Assembly (NCBI RefSeq): GCF_006540305.1
Contig: NZ_BJOR01000002.1
Coordinates: 620,001-684,000, forward strand
Direction of reading: 5' to 3'
DNA length: 64,000 bases
Source: Streptomyces sp. 6-11-2
GTDB lineage: Bacteria > Actinomycetota > Actinomycetes > Streptomycetales > Streptomycetaceae
Within the stretch, counting starts at the first letter, position 1, and each line of letters starts with the position of its first letter. Below are positions 8,072 through 16,368 of the stretch, piece after piece. A program made the position numbers and the translations under genes. The notes beneath the pieces were generated by a model. The model was not told where the DNA came from and searched no databases. It was given only the letters and a program-made list of their open reading frames with translations.

Positions 8072-9175
8072 ATGGCCGGTGACCGGCTCTTCGCTCTGCA
8101 ACGCAGGGAGCGGATCATGGACGAACTACGCCGGCACGGCGCCGTCCGGGTCCCCGAGCTGGCCCAAATGCTCGAGGTCAGTGAGCTGACGGTGCGGCGC
8201 GACATCGGCGCACTCGCCGGCCGCGGCCTGCTCACCAAGGTGCACGGCGGCGCGACCCTCCCGACCGAAACCGACTCGGCTCCCCAGCGCCGGACCCGCC
8301 CCGGATCCACGCCGTTCACCATCGGCATGGTCGTTCCCTCGCTGGACTACTACTGGCCAGCCATCGTGACCGGCGCCCGGGCCGCCGCAGTCGCGCTCGG
8401 CGTGCAGATCCAGCTGCGCGGGTCGAGCTACGATCGGGCCGAGGACCGCCGGCAGATCAGCCGGCTGATCGAGGCCAAGCAGGTGCAAGGACTCCTGCTG
8501 GCGCCGAGCCTCGAGGCCGACGGCGCCGATGAGATGATCGACTGGATCGGCAAGCTGCCGGTGCCGACGATCCTGGTGGAACGGCAGACGGCGCCCTGGA
8601 CTCCGACGCCGTGTCAGCTTGAGTGGGTGCGAAGCGACCACGCGCTCGGCATGGAGATGGCGGTGCGTCACCTCCACGAACACGGACACCGCCGGATTGG
8701 CCTGGTGCTCGCGAACGGCAGCCCGACATCGGCGCATCTCGCCCAGGGCTGGCTGCGGGCCTGCGCGGAACTCGATCTGCCCGGCGAGTTCGTGGTCCGG
8801 GAGAGCGTGGCCCTCGACATACCCGGCCACCGGCAGATCATCGAGGAGATCCTGCTCCGCTGCCGCCGGTCTCGGACCACCGCGCTCATCGTGCACAGCG
8901 ACCAGGACGCGATGTCCGTCGCCCAGTACGCCGCCGAACAAGGCATCGCCATCCCGGACGACATGGCTCTCGTCAGCTACGACGACGAGGTGGCCCGGCT
9001 CGCCGAACCGGCCATGACGGCGGTCCGCCCGCCCAAGTCCCGGGTGGGCCGGGCCGCGGTGGAGATGATGGTCTCAAGGCTGATGGAGGGCAAGCGCCGC
9101 CCCGCGCAACGCGTCCTCGTCCTGCCCGAGCTGATCATCCGCAACTCCTCGATCAGGACATGGGAAGGCCGGTAG
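8072..9175 (+). CDS. DeoR-type HTH / LacI-type sensor regulator
   Basis: A 367-residue transcription factor with a hybrid layout. Residues 1-60 are a DeoR winged helix (RRERIMDELRRHGAVRVPEL, then VSELTVRRDIGALAGRGLL and KVHGGA). Residues about 85-360 are a LacI/GalR periplasmic-binding-like sensor (FTIGMVVPSLDYYWPAIVTG, RHLHEHGHRRIGLVLANG, DDMALVSYDDEVARLAEPAM). Such hybrids sense sugars. It is divergent from the sugar operon with a palindrome between them, so it most likely represses that operon until the substrate appears. Start ATG 8072 is preceded by AGGGGAGGG. Confidence 0.9.
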   Translation: MAGDRLFALQRRERIMDELRRHGAVRVPELAQMLEVSELTVRRDIGALAGRGLLTKVHGGATLPTETDSAPQRRTRPGSTPFTIGMVVPSLDYYWPAIVTGARAAAVALGVQIQLRGSSYDRAEDRRQISRLIEAKQVQGLLLAPSLEADGADEMIDWIGKLPVPTILVERQTAPWTPTPCQLEWVRSDHALGMEMAVRHLHEHGHRRIGLVLANGSPTSAHLAQGWLRACAELDLPGEFVVRESVALDIPGHRQIIEEILLRCRRSRTTALIVHSDQDAMSVAQYAAEQGIAIPDDMALVSYDDEVARLAEPAMTAVRPPKSRVGRAAVEMMVSRLMEGKRRPAQRVLVLPELIIRNSSIRTWEGR

Positions 9176-9309
9176 CAGGGATGGCCGAAGCCGGTTCCGG
9201 CGGAGGCCATTCCACCGGAACCGGCCTCAACTCCACGGCTGCGCCGGGCCATTCGCGACCGTGCACACCAGGTGCACTGCTGCGTGATACTCGCCCGACC
9301 GGGCGCTAT

Positions 9310-9575
9310 GCCCCGCAGCGGCGGCAGGTCGAACTCGTCGTCGGGCATACGCAGCAGCAGTCGGCCGGCCGCTGCGAAAGCCACCGTCGTGAGCCCCCAT
9401 CCCACCCGGTCGAGTTTGTGGACCCCGCTCAGCACGGAGGCGAGGTAGATCGGCAGCGCCACCGTCAGTCCGACCGCGAGCCAGACCGGCGCCATCCGCG
9501 CCCGCCACAGCGCCGGCCCGAGCAGCCCCGTGCCGAGGAGATGGCCGATCACGAAGACCCCGGCTGCTTGTAGTC
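9310..9575 (-). pseudogene. Remnant of a multi-helix membrane protein
   Basis: The minus frame reads AGVFVIGHLLGTGLLGPALW, then MAPVWLAVGLTVALPIYLAS, then GWGLTTVAFAAAGRLLL and a charged tail MPDDEFDLPPL. This is three hydrophobic segments with coding-like composition, resembling the C-terminus of an uncharacterised Streptomyces membrane protein. No start, binding site or proper N-terminus is attached, so it is a truncated relic. Between 9176 and 9310 no gene was seen. Confidence 0.4.
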
Positions 9576-9751
9576 GCGGATGATCGTGATGCCGGGCCGC
9601 GGCTGTGACCGAGGCTGCCCAAGTAGACCGGACGTCCAGCTGCCCGGAGTGCGGAACGTCCTGGACAGTCGGCCTCGAACGTCCTGCCTCGGCAACGTAC
9701 TTCTCTTGCTGCCGCAAACGTGCCTGGCACAAGCGGCGCTGAATATTGCGG

Positions 9752-10005
9752 CTACGCCGGCCGGTGCTGGCGGATGCGGGCCATGAGCAGGGCCACGTCG
9801 TCGGGTTCGTCGGGGCGGCGCAGCGCGTACAGCAGGTGGTCGCAGGTCTCCTCCAAGGGGCGCGGCGGTCCCGCGAGGAGCCGCAGAAGTGCATCCAGCT
9901 GCGCATCAAGGTGGTGACTGTAGGACCCGACCAGGCCGTCGGTGTACAGCAGCTGTCCGTCTCCGGGCCCAACCCCTAGCTGGGCGGCCGTGGAGGGGAC
10001 GCTGC
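9752..10005 (-). pseudogene. C-terminal fragment of SpoIIE/PP2C-type phosphatase
   Basis: The minus strand encodes LGVGPGDGQLLYTDGLVG, then about 45 residues including LDALLRLLAGPPRPLEETCD and ending DEPDDVALLMARIRQHRP and TAG at 9752-9754. This is the end of the SpoIIE/RsbU serine phosphatase domain (LLLYTDGLVE and DDVALLVAR motifs), the kind that controls anti-sigma networks in Streptomyces. The upstream half is missing and an IstB relic lies directly upstream, consistent with transposon-mediated truncation. Confidence 0.65.
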
Positions 10006-10013
10006 CCCGTTCA

Positions 10014-10115
10014 GGTAGACAGCAGGAGCCCGATGTCGTCGACGATGATCAGGTCCAAGCGGATGATCTTCGCGTGGTCCCGGGCGATGGGGTCGTCCGC
10101 GCGGTGGCGCCGGAC
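10014..10115 (-). pseudogene. IstB (IS21 helper ATPase) fragment
   Basis: The frame contains IARDHAKIIRLDLIIVDDIG followed by LL, the Walker B region of IstB-type ATPases (RYDLLIVDDIGLLP). About 30 residues remain. It marks a former IS21-family insertion between the SpoIIE relic and the IS630 block. Confidence 0.5.
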
Positions 10116-10350
10116 CGGCGCCCCGAGGTCGACGGACAGGAGATCACCGTAGCGTCGTTCTGGGACTCTCTCTCGGCCAGGACCGGGAGGCCCGCCGTCG
10201 TCAGGTCTTGTAGCCGGCTGACGTGATCGGGCGGCCTCCCACGCCCTCACGGGCCTGACTGTGCATCATCGGTGACTGCGAGCGAATGGAAGCAATCACC
10301 TCCACGAGTTGTTCGCGCAGCACACAGGCGCCGTGTGCGCCTTTCGTCGT

Positions 10351-10395
10351 ATCGGTCACCGACAACGGCGGAATCTTCGGACCCGGACGACTCAT
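10351..10395 (-). pseudogene. IS630-type transposase 5' scrap
   Basis: The 15-residue start MSRPGPKIPPLSVTD is the typical N-terminus of a common Streptomyces IS630 transposase, but the frame then loses similarity. It lies 35 bp from the left end of the complete IS630 element and belongs to a different IS630 subtype. From 10116 to 10350 no other gene was seen. The short match makes this tentative. Confidence 0.3.
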
Positions 10396-10429
10396 ACCGA
10401 ACCAACGGCAAATCTCCGACTCAGGACAC

Positions 10430-11854
10430 TAGTGTGATGCGCCGGAAATCACAACCTTAAGTCTCTCGCTGGTTCTCGGTGGCTGGCGGAGTGACCTTGG
10501 TGAGGTAGTCGGCGAGGGAGTTGAGGATCTCGTCGGCGGTCTTGGTCCAGGTGAAGGGCCTGGGGTTCTCGTTCCATGAGTCGATCCAGGCCCTGATGTC
10601 TTGCTCCAGTGCCTTCACGGAGGTGTGCACGCCGCGGCGGATGAGCTTGTCCGTCAGCAGGCCGAACCACCGCTCGACCTGGTTCATCCACGAGGAGCCG
10701 GTGGGGGTGAAGTGGACGTGGAAGCGGGGGTGTTTTCCGAGCCACGTCTTGATCTCGGCGGTGTTGTGGGTGGCGTAATTGTCACAGACCAGGTGGACGT
10801 CGAGGCTGGCGGGCACGGCCTTGTCGATCGTGACAAGGAACTTCTTGAACTCGATGGCCCGGTGACGGCGGTGCAGCTCCGATATGACGCTGCCATCGGC
10901 GATGTTGAAGGCAGCGAACAGACTGGTGATGCCGTGGCGGTAGTAATCGTGGGTGCGCCGCTCGGGCATGCCCGGCATCATCGGCAGCACCGGCTGAGAC
11001 CGGTCCAGCGCCTGGATTTGGCTCTTCTCGTCCACGCACAGCACTACCGCTTTCTCGGGCGGATGGTGATACAGGCCGACGACGTCGACGACCTTCGCGA
11101 TGAACTGCGGGTCGGTGGAGAGCTTGAACGCGTCCTGGAGATGAGGCTTGAGGTCGAACCTCTTCCAGATCCGCCCGATGGTGGACTTCGACAGCCCAGA
11201 GTGCTTCGCCATCGAGGCCCGCGACCAGTGCGTGTCCTTGCCCGGGGTGGACTCCAACGTCGCCGTGAGCACATCCTCGACCTGGTCCAGCAGAATCGAG
11301 GGCGGCCTGCCGGGACGCGGCTCATCGCTCAGCCCGTCCAGCCTCAAGCGGATGAACCTCGACCGCCAGCGGTTAACCGTTCCGTGCGACACACCGAGTT
11401 CGGCGGCGACCTCCTTGTTCGACCCGCCTTCCGCGCACCGCAGCACGATCCTCGCCCGCAGCGCCAGGAACTGCGCGGTCTTGGCCCGCCGCGCCCAGCG
11501 CGTCAGCTCTGCCCGCTCGGCCTCGGAAAGCACCAGCTCCGGCTTGCGCCGGCCCGGCCGCGGCTCGTCCACCAGGCCAGCCATCCGCCGGGCTACGAAT
11601 CGCGAGCGCCACTTGCGCACTGTCTCCGTGGATACCCCGAAGTCCGCTGCTACACCGGTATTTGAGACACCTTCCGCACAGGCCAGAATGATCCGGGCCC
11701 GCTCCGCCACACGGGCCGACACCGCGCCACCCGCCCAACGTGCCAACTCCGCACGCTCCTCGGCAGACAGCACGACTTCGACTGCACGAGGACCCCGAGA
11801 CGCCATGAAATTAGCCTACAGACTTAGAGCCACCATTTCAGGCGCATCACACTA
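10430..11854 (-). mobile_element. Complete IS630-family insertion sequence
   Basis: An element of about 1.42 kb bounded by TA at both ends, as expected for IS630 insertion at TA. The left end CTAGTGTGATGCGCC is repeated inverted at the right (GGCGCATCACACTAG). Inside that, GAAAT and, about 36 bp in, TAAGTCT also match in inverted orientation. It carries one transposase gene on the minus strand. The element appears intact. Confidence 0.88.
10457..11806 (-). CDS. IS630-family transposase with duplicated HTH module
   Basis: A 449-residue transposase, longer than the usual 330-370 for the family. Residues about 11-86 and about 90-168 are tandem versions of one DNA-binding module, each running from an LSxxERAELxRWA start through RARIxLxCAEG and a VRKWRSRF or VNRWRSRF helix to a DEPRPGR linker. 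The DDE catalytic core follows: Asp in VVLCVDEKSQ, Asp in VHLVCDNYATHN and Glu in SSWMNQVERWFG. All catalytic residues are present, so the enzyme is probably active. The duplicated module may give bipartite end recognition. Confidence 0.92.
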   Translation of the reverse strand: MASRGPRAVEVVLSAEERAELARWAGGAVSARVAERARIILACAEGVSNTGVAADFGVSTETVRKWRSRFVARRMAGLVDEPRPGRRKPELVLSEAERAELTRWARRAKTAQFLALRARIVLRCAEGGSNKEVAAELGVSHGTVNRWRSRFIRLRLDGLSDEPRPGRPPSILLDQVEDVLTATLESTPGKDTHWSRASMAKHSGLSKSTIGRIWKRFDLKPHLQDAFKLSTDPQFIAKVVDVVGLYHHPPEKAVVLCVDEKSQIQALDRSQPVLPMMPGMPERRTHDYYRHGITSLFAAFNIADGSVISELHRRHRAIEFKKFLVTIDKAVPASLDVHLVCDNYATHNTAEIKTWLGKHPRFHVHFTPTGSSWMNQVERWFGLLTDKLIRRGVHTSVKALEQDIRAWIDSWNENPRPFTWTKTADEILNSLADYLTKVTPPATENQRET

Positions 11855-11865
11855 GGCGCGTGCGG

Positions 11866-12630
11866 TCAGCTCAGCCGGGCATCGGCGTACACGGTCATCG
11901 CATTGCGCTGGTAGACGGCCAGACCGTCGGCGATCTTGTCGAAGTTGGCCCGCATCTGCGGGTCGTCGACATAGGTCTGGCCCACTCCCTTGTACGCGGC
12001 CGCGGTCGGGGTCCAGAACCGGCAGATGCCCTGGTAGTTGACGTCCACCTCAGCCTGTACCGCGGGGTCGGAGACCGGCGTGCCGGCCACCATGAACTCC
12101 GCCATACGGATCATCTGCGCCGTCACCTCACGCTGCCAGCGCTCCGTGTCCTCGGCGGTCATCGCCTCGACGGCCTGCCGGGACTGCTCCCACGCCTGCG
12201 GCCACCGCTCCCGTACCTCGACCTCGGCCTCGGAGGGGGGCTGGAACCCCTCGAACAGGTTCTCCGGCCTGTTGATCTTCGTCATGTGCCCCTTGTCCTT
12301 ACTGTCTTCCAGTTCGGCGATGGTGCGGCCGACCGTACGGGCCAGCGTCTCCAGCCGGTCCCGTTCCGCGAGCAGCCGTTGGTGGTGCTCGCGGAGCACG
12401 GCCACCTGGCCGAGCTGGCTGTCCAGGACCGCCTGGATCTCGCGCAGCCCCAGGTCCAGCTCCCGCATCAGCAGGATCTGCTGCAACCGCAGCAGATCGG
12501 CCTCCTCGTAGTAGCGGTGCCCGTTGCTCCCAATCCATGCGGGCGGCAGCAAGCCGATCTCGTCGTAATGCCGCAGCGTCCGCGATGTCACCTTGGACAT
12601 CCGCGCTACCTCCGCGATCGACCAGGCCAT
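11866..12630 (-). CDS. MerR-family regulator with TipAS domain (TipAL-like)
   Basis: A 254-residue regulator. Residues 1-70 are the MerR winged helix (MAWSIAEVARMSKVTSRTLR, then HYDEIGLLPPA). Residues 75-110 are the dimerising coiled coil (REHHQRLLAERDRLETLA), and 150-254 a TipAS antibiotic-binding domain (EQSRQAVEAMTAEDTERWQR, MAEFMVAGTPVSDPAVQAEV, ADGLAVYQRNAMTVYADARL). TipAL-type proteins bind thiopeptides and related drugs covalently or tightly and activate their own promoter. GGGAGG 8 nt upstream selects this ATG over one 45 bp earlier. IS630 sits 11 bp beyond the stop. Confidence 0.9.
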   Translation of the reverse strand: MAWSIAEVARMSKVTSRTLRHYDEIGLLPPAWIGSNGHRYYEEADLLRLQQILLMRELDLGLREIQAVLDSQLGQVAVLREHHQRLLAERDRLETLARTVGRTIAELEDSKDKGHMTKINRPENLFEGFQPPSEAEVEVRERWPQAWEQSRQAVEAMTAEDTERWQREVTAQMIRMAEFMVAGTPVSDPAVQAEVDVNYQGICRFWTPTAAAYKGVGQTYVDDPQMRANFDKIADGLAVYQRNAMTVYADARLS

Positions 12631-12685
12631 TGCCGGTGCCTCCCTCGCCGGGCCGGACTCTCCGGCCACACACATGACCGTAGAA

Positions 12686-12696
12686 GTTGCCGCAAC
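12686..12696. promoter_or_regulatory. Small palindrome upstream of TipAL-like gene
   Basis: GTTGC, C, GCAAC: a perfect 5-bp inverted repeat 56 bp upstream of the MerR/TipAS start, where a MerR operator within an overlong promoter spacer would lie. It is short and could occur by chance. Confidence 0.3.
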
Positions 12697-12720
12697 GGAA
12701 AGCGCAAGCCCGAGGCCCCC

Positions 12721-12887
12721 GGCGGTGGATCGAGGAGCGGGGTGAGGGTCCGTCGGTGCGGCAGCCCGCCAAAACGATCGGGATGCGCAGCACGGCGTCG
12801 GTCACCTATCACTTGGCCAACCTGGAACGGTCCGGCGCGCTGATACGCGACGGCCGGGGCTGGAACACCTGCCGCCTGGGCGGCTAG
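12721..12887 (+). pseudogene. Truncated LexA-type winged-helix gene
   Basis: The frame reads RRWIEERGEGPSVRQPAKTI, then GMRSTASVTYHLANLERSGA and LIRDGRGWNTCRLGG. It is nearly the same protein as the complete gene at 53401-53625, but its first 20 or so residues are gone and replaced by sequence from the MerR promoter region. The domain is the LexA DNA-binding winged helix without a protease domain. The two copies imply duplication or separate arrival of the same accessory gene. Confidence 0.65.
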
Positions 12888-12937
12888 GACCGGCGTGCTT
12901 GTCGTCGAGCTGGCGCTTCGATGGCTGGATGGGCGGG

Positions 12938-14278
12938 TCAGGTTTCGTTGCGGGGTGGCGGTGTTCTGGCTCGGAGGGCTGGGTCGTTGCGTAGTTGTAG
13001 GAAGGTGACGAGCAGGGTGAGTGCCTGCAGCAGGGCGCATGCTCCGATGAGGCTGTTCAGGTACGGCGGCGGGGTGAGGGCGAGCAGGATGCCTGCGAGG
13101 GGGAAGGGCAGCAGCAGGAGCAGGATGGTCAGGGAGAGGGTCGTGCCGAAGGCCGCGGGTGGGATGACCTGCGAGCGGAGGGTGCGCAGGACGAGGGTGA
13201 GTCCTCCGTCGGCGGCCATGAAGAGGGCTATGAGGGTCACGTAGCCGGTGTAGGAGGGGGCCTGGGGCACGGCGAGGCAGGCGGCGGCCGCGATGGTTGC
13301 GCTGATGACGCCGACCCCCCACAGGCCGAGCCGGTCAAGGCCGGCGCGGCAGCAGGCGACCGCGACCAAGGTGGCGGCCGCGGCGATGGACCAGAGCGCG
13401 CCGGCGGCGGCCGGGGAGTGGCCGAAGCGGTCCTCCACGAGGATGGGGCTGGCCGATTGCAGCAGCCCGAGCGTGAGGTTGGAGCAGGCCAGTCCGGCCA
13501 CCAGTCGGCGCAGGGACGGCAGGGAGCGCAGGGTCTGCCATCCGTCCCGCAGGCCGCCGACCGGCGCTGGTCCGCCACGGCGGGCGGCGCGCAGGGGAGT
13601 GGGCGGGGTCTGCAGGGCGAGTGCGCCGGAGGCGAAGGACAGCACGCTCAAGCACACGAGCATGCGCGTCGGGCCGGTGAGCATCAGGACGCCGCCCAGC
13701 GCGGGGCCGATGAGGGTGGCCGTCTGGTCGATGCCGATCAGCGCCGACTGCACTTTGTGGGACTGTCCTTGGGTTTGCCGGCTCACGACGGCGCCGACCG
13801 CCTCGTTGGCGATGAAGCTGAACTGTGTCAGCGCCCCGGTCACAGCGGCCAGTGCCATGACGGTGACGGTCTCGGCCGTGCCCGGCGGCACCAGGTGAAG
13901 CGCCACACCGGCGCCCGCCACCAGCAGGGCGCGGGCGAGCGAGGCGATGAAGCAGACGATCGCCGCGCCGCTGCGGTCCACCAGGGTGCCGGCGATACCG
14001 AACGCGGCCACCCGGGGTATCCATTCCAGTGCGAAGGCCAGGCCCGTCAGGGACGCCGAGCCGGTGGTTGCCAGCACGACGAGCGGCATGGCATAGGTCG
14101 CCATGGAGTAGGCGAGCGCGTCGCACGCGCGGGGGGTGTAGACGCGCCGGAACAGGCTGCCTGTGGGGAGGGCAGCATGCCGGCCGGCCGGCTGGACCTC
14201 ATGGGAGGAGACGGTCACGAAGTGGGGGTCTTTCGTTGAGCGGGGGAGGGGAGGGCCAAGGTGTTGCCGGCCGCTCAC
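12938..14278 (-). CDS. MFS transporter
   Basis: A 446-residue, roughly 12-helix secondary transporter of the MFS_3/EntS-like type. Features include the start of TM1 (RVYTPRACDALAYSMATYAM), the loop 2-3 motif (GIAGTLVDRSGAA, a version of motif A) and a mid-protein cytosolic loop (LRAARRGGPAPVGGLRDGWQ) joining the two halves. The family exports drugs, siderophores or small metabolites by proton antiport. No neighbouring biosynthesis gene gives a substrate. The exact start is uncertain, since several in-frame GTG/ATG codons precede TM1. Confidence 0.85.
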   Translation of the reverse strand: MSGRQHLGPPLPRSTKDPHFVTVSSHEVQPAGRHAALPTGSLFRRVYTPRACDALAYSMATYAMPLVVLATTGSASLTGLAFALEWIPRVAAFGIAGTLVDRSGAAIVCFIASLARALLVAGAGVALHLVPPGTAETVTVMALAAVTGALTQFSFIANEAVGAVVSRQTQGQSHKVQSALIGIDQTATLIGPALGGVLMLTGPTRMLVCLSVLSFASGALALQTPPTPLRAARRGGPAPVGGLRDGWQTLRSLPSLRRLVAGLACSNLTLGLLQSASPILVEDRFGHSPAAAGALWSIAAAATLVAVACCRAGLDRLGLWGVGVISATIAAAACLAVPQAPSYTGYVTLIALFMAADGGLTLVLRTLRSQVIPPAAFGTTLSLTILLLLLPFPLAGILLALTPPPYLNSLIGACALLQALTLLVTFLQLRNDPALRARTPPPRNET

Positions 14279-14758
14279 GAGGAGGGGAGCACCACATTCG
14301 CCGAAGCCATGGGGATGGCATAACGCTGCACGTGAACTCCGCTCGAAACACTGCGAGGTGAACAGGGGGCGGGTCCGCCACGGGGATGAACGGGCCCGCC
14401 CCTGTCTTGGTGCCGCCCGCGTATCTCCCCCGGGACTGCAGGCGGCGTGACCCGCTCAGGGGTCACTGTGTTCAGCGCGTTCCAGGTCCTGCGTGTCACA
14501 GGCGGCGGCCTGACCTTACAAGATCACCTGGTGCTCGCGGGTGATCGGCTGGATGTGTGACGTCAGGGACTCTCGGTGCGCTGTAAGCGTGGGACCTACC
14601 TCCCGCGCATGCCTGCTCCCCCCAGTGCGGGCTCCTGCACCGCAGGGGCAGGCGGATGCCGCAGACCGCATCACCCCACCCCGGGCCGCCCGAGCGAAAC
14701 AGAGAGACCGAAGTACGATTCCCGTTCGATTGACCGTACGGCTCTGGAAGGACGGGCC
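14279..14758. other. Intergenic stretch with two small hairpins
   Basis: No convincing gene. Two inverted repeats are visible: TGACCC/GGGTCA around 14447-14464 and GATCACC/GGTGATC around 14521-14548. They lie between the divergent MFS gene and a plus-strand hypothetical and could be regulatory sites or terminator relics. Their function is unknown. Confidence 0.3.
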
Positions 14759-15220
14759 TTGAGTGCCCAACTGAGAGACACCGCAGCGCAGTTGGCGGAC
14801 ATGCTCTGGCGTCAGCACACCGTGTACCGGGACCGGGCCGGGGGTGTGGTCATCCGGGGAGAGCACGTGCAGCGCTGGATCAGTCTCGCCCCCTCGGGTC
14901 GCAAGGACGAAATCCTGCTCCGTGCGGGCCGTATCCTCGACGGCGGCACCACCGCTCCGGCGCGTTCGGAGACTGTCGTCCCGCTCGGCGCCGGCACCGG
15001 CGAACTCGCCACGGCCTGCCGCCGCCTGCTCGCCGAGACCGCCGCCGACGCCGCACCGCCCGCCCCGGCGGCTCCCGGCCGCGCCAAGCGGTCCGAGAAG
15101 CCGAAACGGCCCGGGCGGAAAGGAAGACGGATGAGCCTCGCCTCCTGGACGATCCTGGCCTGCGTGGTCGGCGTCGTCGCCCTGTACGCCTACAGCACTG
15201 CGACGACAGGCACGCGCTGA
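14759..15220 (+). CDS. Hypothetical tail-anchored protein
   Basis: A 153-residue protein not recognised as a known family. The start is the TTG at 14759, preceded by GGAAGGA at good spacing. The N-terminal 60 residues (LRDTAAQLADMLWRQHTVYR, RGEHVQRWISLAPSGRKDEI) look like a small folded domain. They are followed by an Ala/Pro linker, a basic patch (RAKRSEKPKRPGRKGRR) and one C-terminal helix (SLASWTILACVVGVVALYAY). This suggests a cytosolic domain anchored by its tail. Confidence 0.6.
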   Translation: MSAQLRDTAAQLADMLWRQHTVYRDRAGGVVIRGEHVQRWISLAPSGRKDEILLRAGRILDGGTTAPARSETVVPLGAGTGELATACRRLLAETAADAAPPAPAAPGRAKRSEKPKRPGRKGRRMSLASWTILACVVGVVALYAYSTATTGTR

Positions 15221-15246
15221 GGAAAGCCCGCAGACCCTGGGGAGTC

Positions 15247-15357
15247 CTGGCGGTCGCCCTCCGGGGCCGACCGAGGATCGCAACCACACCGCCGCTGAGG
15301 CGTGCGAGAGGTCGTCTCGTCTGGCGGTCGTCCTCCGGGGCGACCGAGGATCGCAAC
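15247..15357 (+). CRISPR. Two-repeat CRISPR-like remnant, no cas genes
   Basis: Two near-identical 37-38 nt units at 15247-15284 and 15321-15357 share CTGGCGGTCG, then CCTCCGGGG, then GACCGAGGATCGCAAC. They flank one 36-nt unique spacer (15285-15320). Each repeat forms a hairpin (GGTCG..CC over GG..CGACC) and ends in GGATCGCAAC, the 3' style of many class 1 CRISPR repeats. The units differ by one substitution and one inserted C. No cas gene is in the window, and the second repeat stops about 5 bp from an IS end, so this would be a truncated array. A repeated hairpin element of another kind is the alternative. Confidence 0.45.
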
Positions 15358-15361
15358 GTTG

Positions 15362-15590
15362 CCCTTGCCGATAACCCCGTCTGCGCAGTCATGCGGCATG
15401 CTCGTACTCGTGGAGAACGCCGCCGAGGCGATCGGATCGTCGTATGCCGAGGCGGGCTGTCTCGTCCGGATCGGCGATCGGCGTCGGCACAGGGTTCAGC
15501 GGGCGGGCGTTCGCGATGCCCTGGTGGGGCCGACGGGAGTTGTAGAACTTCTCAAACTCGCGCAGGGCATGTGCCGCTGGTTCCAGACGG
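15362..15590 (-). pseudogene. C-terminal fragment of integrase-type IS transposase
   Basis: The minus strand encodes LREFEKFYNSRRPHQGIANA, then RPLNPVPTPIADPDETARLG and a C-terminus RLGGVLHEYEHAA, stop at 15389. It aligns with the end of the complete transposase at 31169-32266 (LREFESFCNEHRPHQGIANA to GGILHEYEHAA). The terminal CTTGCCGATAACC at 15364 matches that element's inverted-repeat end. The catalytic core is missing, so this is a deleted copy of the same IS family. Confidence 0.75.
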
Positions 15591-15792
15591 GCGACCGGCG
15601 CGTCCTGACCGATCGCCTGGACACACCCCGGGCCCCGGGGAATCGACCATGACACGGCGCGGTAGGCGGCGACGTTGTTCTTGCCGCCTACCGCCGCGAG
15701 GAACCGTTGCCAGGCAGTCGACTCCAGCGCCTTACCCCGGCTTGCTCATTTCGAATGCCTCAGCGCGTGGAGCGGCTTCCGCGTCGCACGTG

Positions 15793-16368
15793 TCACACGG
15801 CGAGCTGGCGGGCCAGGCGCCTCAGCCCTTGGCAGGCGGCTGCCCGCACCGCGCGGGGACGCTTGCCCAGGACGCGCGCGGCAGCGGGACCGTCGAGGCC
15901 GACGACCACGCGCAGCAGGACCACCTCGGCCTGGTCGCGGGGCAGACCGCGTATCAGTGTGAGGACATGGTCGGTCGAAAGCGACGCCAGCACCCGGTCG
16001 CACGTGCTGTGGGAACTAGGGATCTCGGCCATTTCCGGTTCGAGGGCGGTGGCGGTGGCGGAGGAGCGGCTGCGGCTGCGACGCAAGTGGTCCAGAGCCC
16101 GGCGGCGGGCGATGGCTGCGCTCCAGCCACGGAAGCCGGCCCCGTTACCCTGGAATCGGTCCAGATCCCGGGCTATCTCGTGCCAGGCCTCCGATGCCAC
16201 CTCTTCGGCACCCTGGCCGACCAGGCCGTGCAGGTAGCCGAGCAATCCTGGCTGCACGATCCGGTACACGACCATGAAGGCTGTTTCGTCGCCGTCCTGT
16301 GCCCGTGCGACGGCAGCACCTAACCTCTTGTCGGACTCGACGTGACCGGCTTGATCTTCCTGGCCCAA
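15793..16368 (-). CDS. ECF-type RNA polymerase sigma factor
   Basis: A 191-residue sigma-70-family protein. Region 2 spans about residues 25-95 (DETAFMVVYRIVQPGLLGYL, AWHEIARDLDRFQGNGAGFR, GWSAAIARRRALDHLRRSRS), the -10-binding and core-binding part. Region 4 spans about 135-188 (LIRGLPRDQAEVVLLRVVVG, LDGPAAARVLGKRPRAVRAA), the -35-recognising HTH. Region 3 is absent, as in ECF factors. No anti-sigma gene is adjacent; the only nearby candidate, at 16588, is a STAS-like scrap. Target promoters are unknown. Confidence 0.88.
   Translation of the reverse strand: MGQEDQAGHVESDKRLGAAVARAQDGDETAFMVVYRIVQPGLLGYLHGLVGQGAEEVASEAWHEIARDLDRFQGNGAGFRGWSAAIARRRALDHLRRSRSRSSATATALEPEMAEIPSSHSTCDRVLASLSTDHVLTLIRGLPRDQAEVVLLRVVVGLDGPAAARVLGKRPRAVRAAACQGLRRLARQLAV

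Noticed and set aside
14880..15392. Minus-strand frame across the tail-anchored gene and the CRISPR-like repeats
   Set aside because: Arg-rich shadow; the repeats are better explained as non-coding hairpins.
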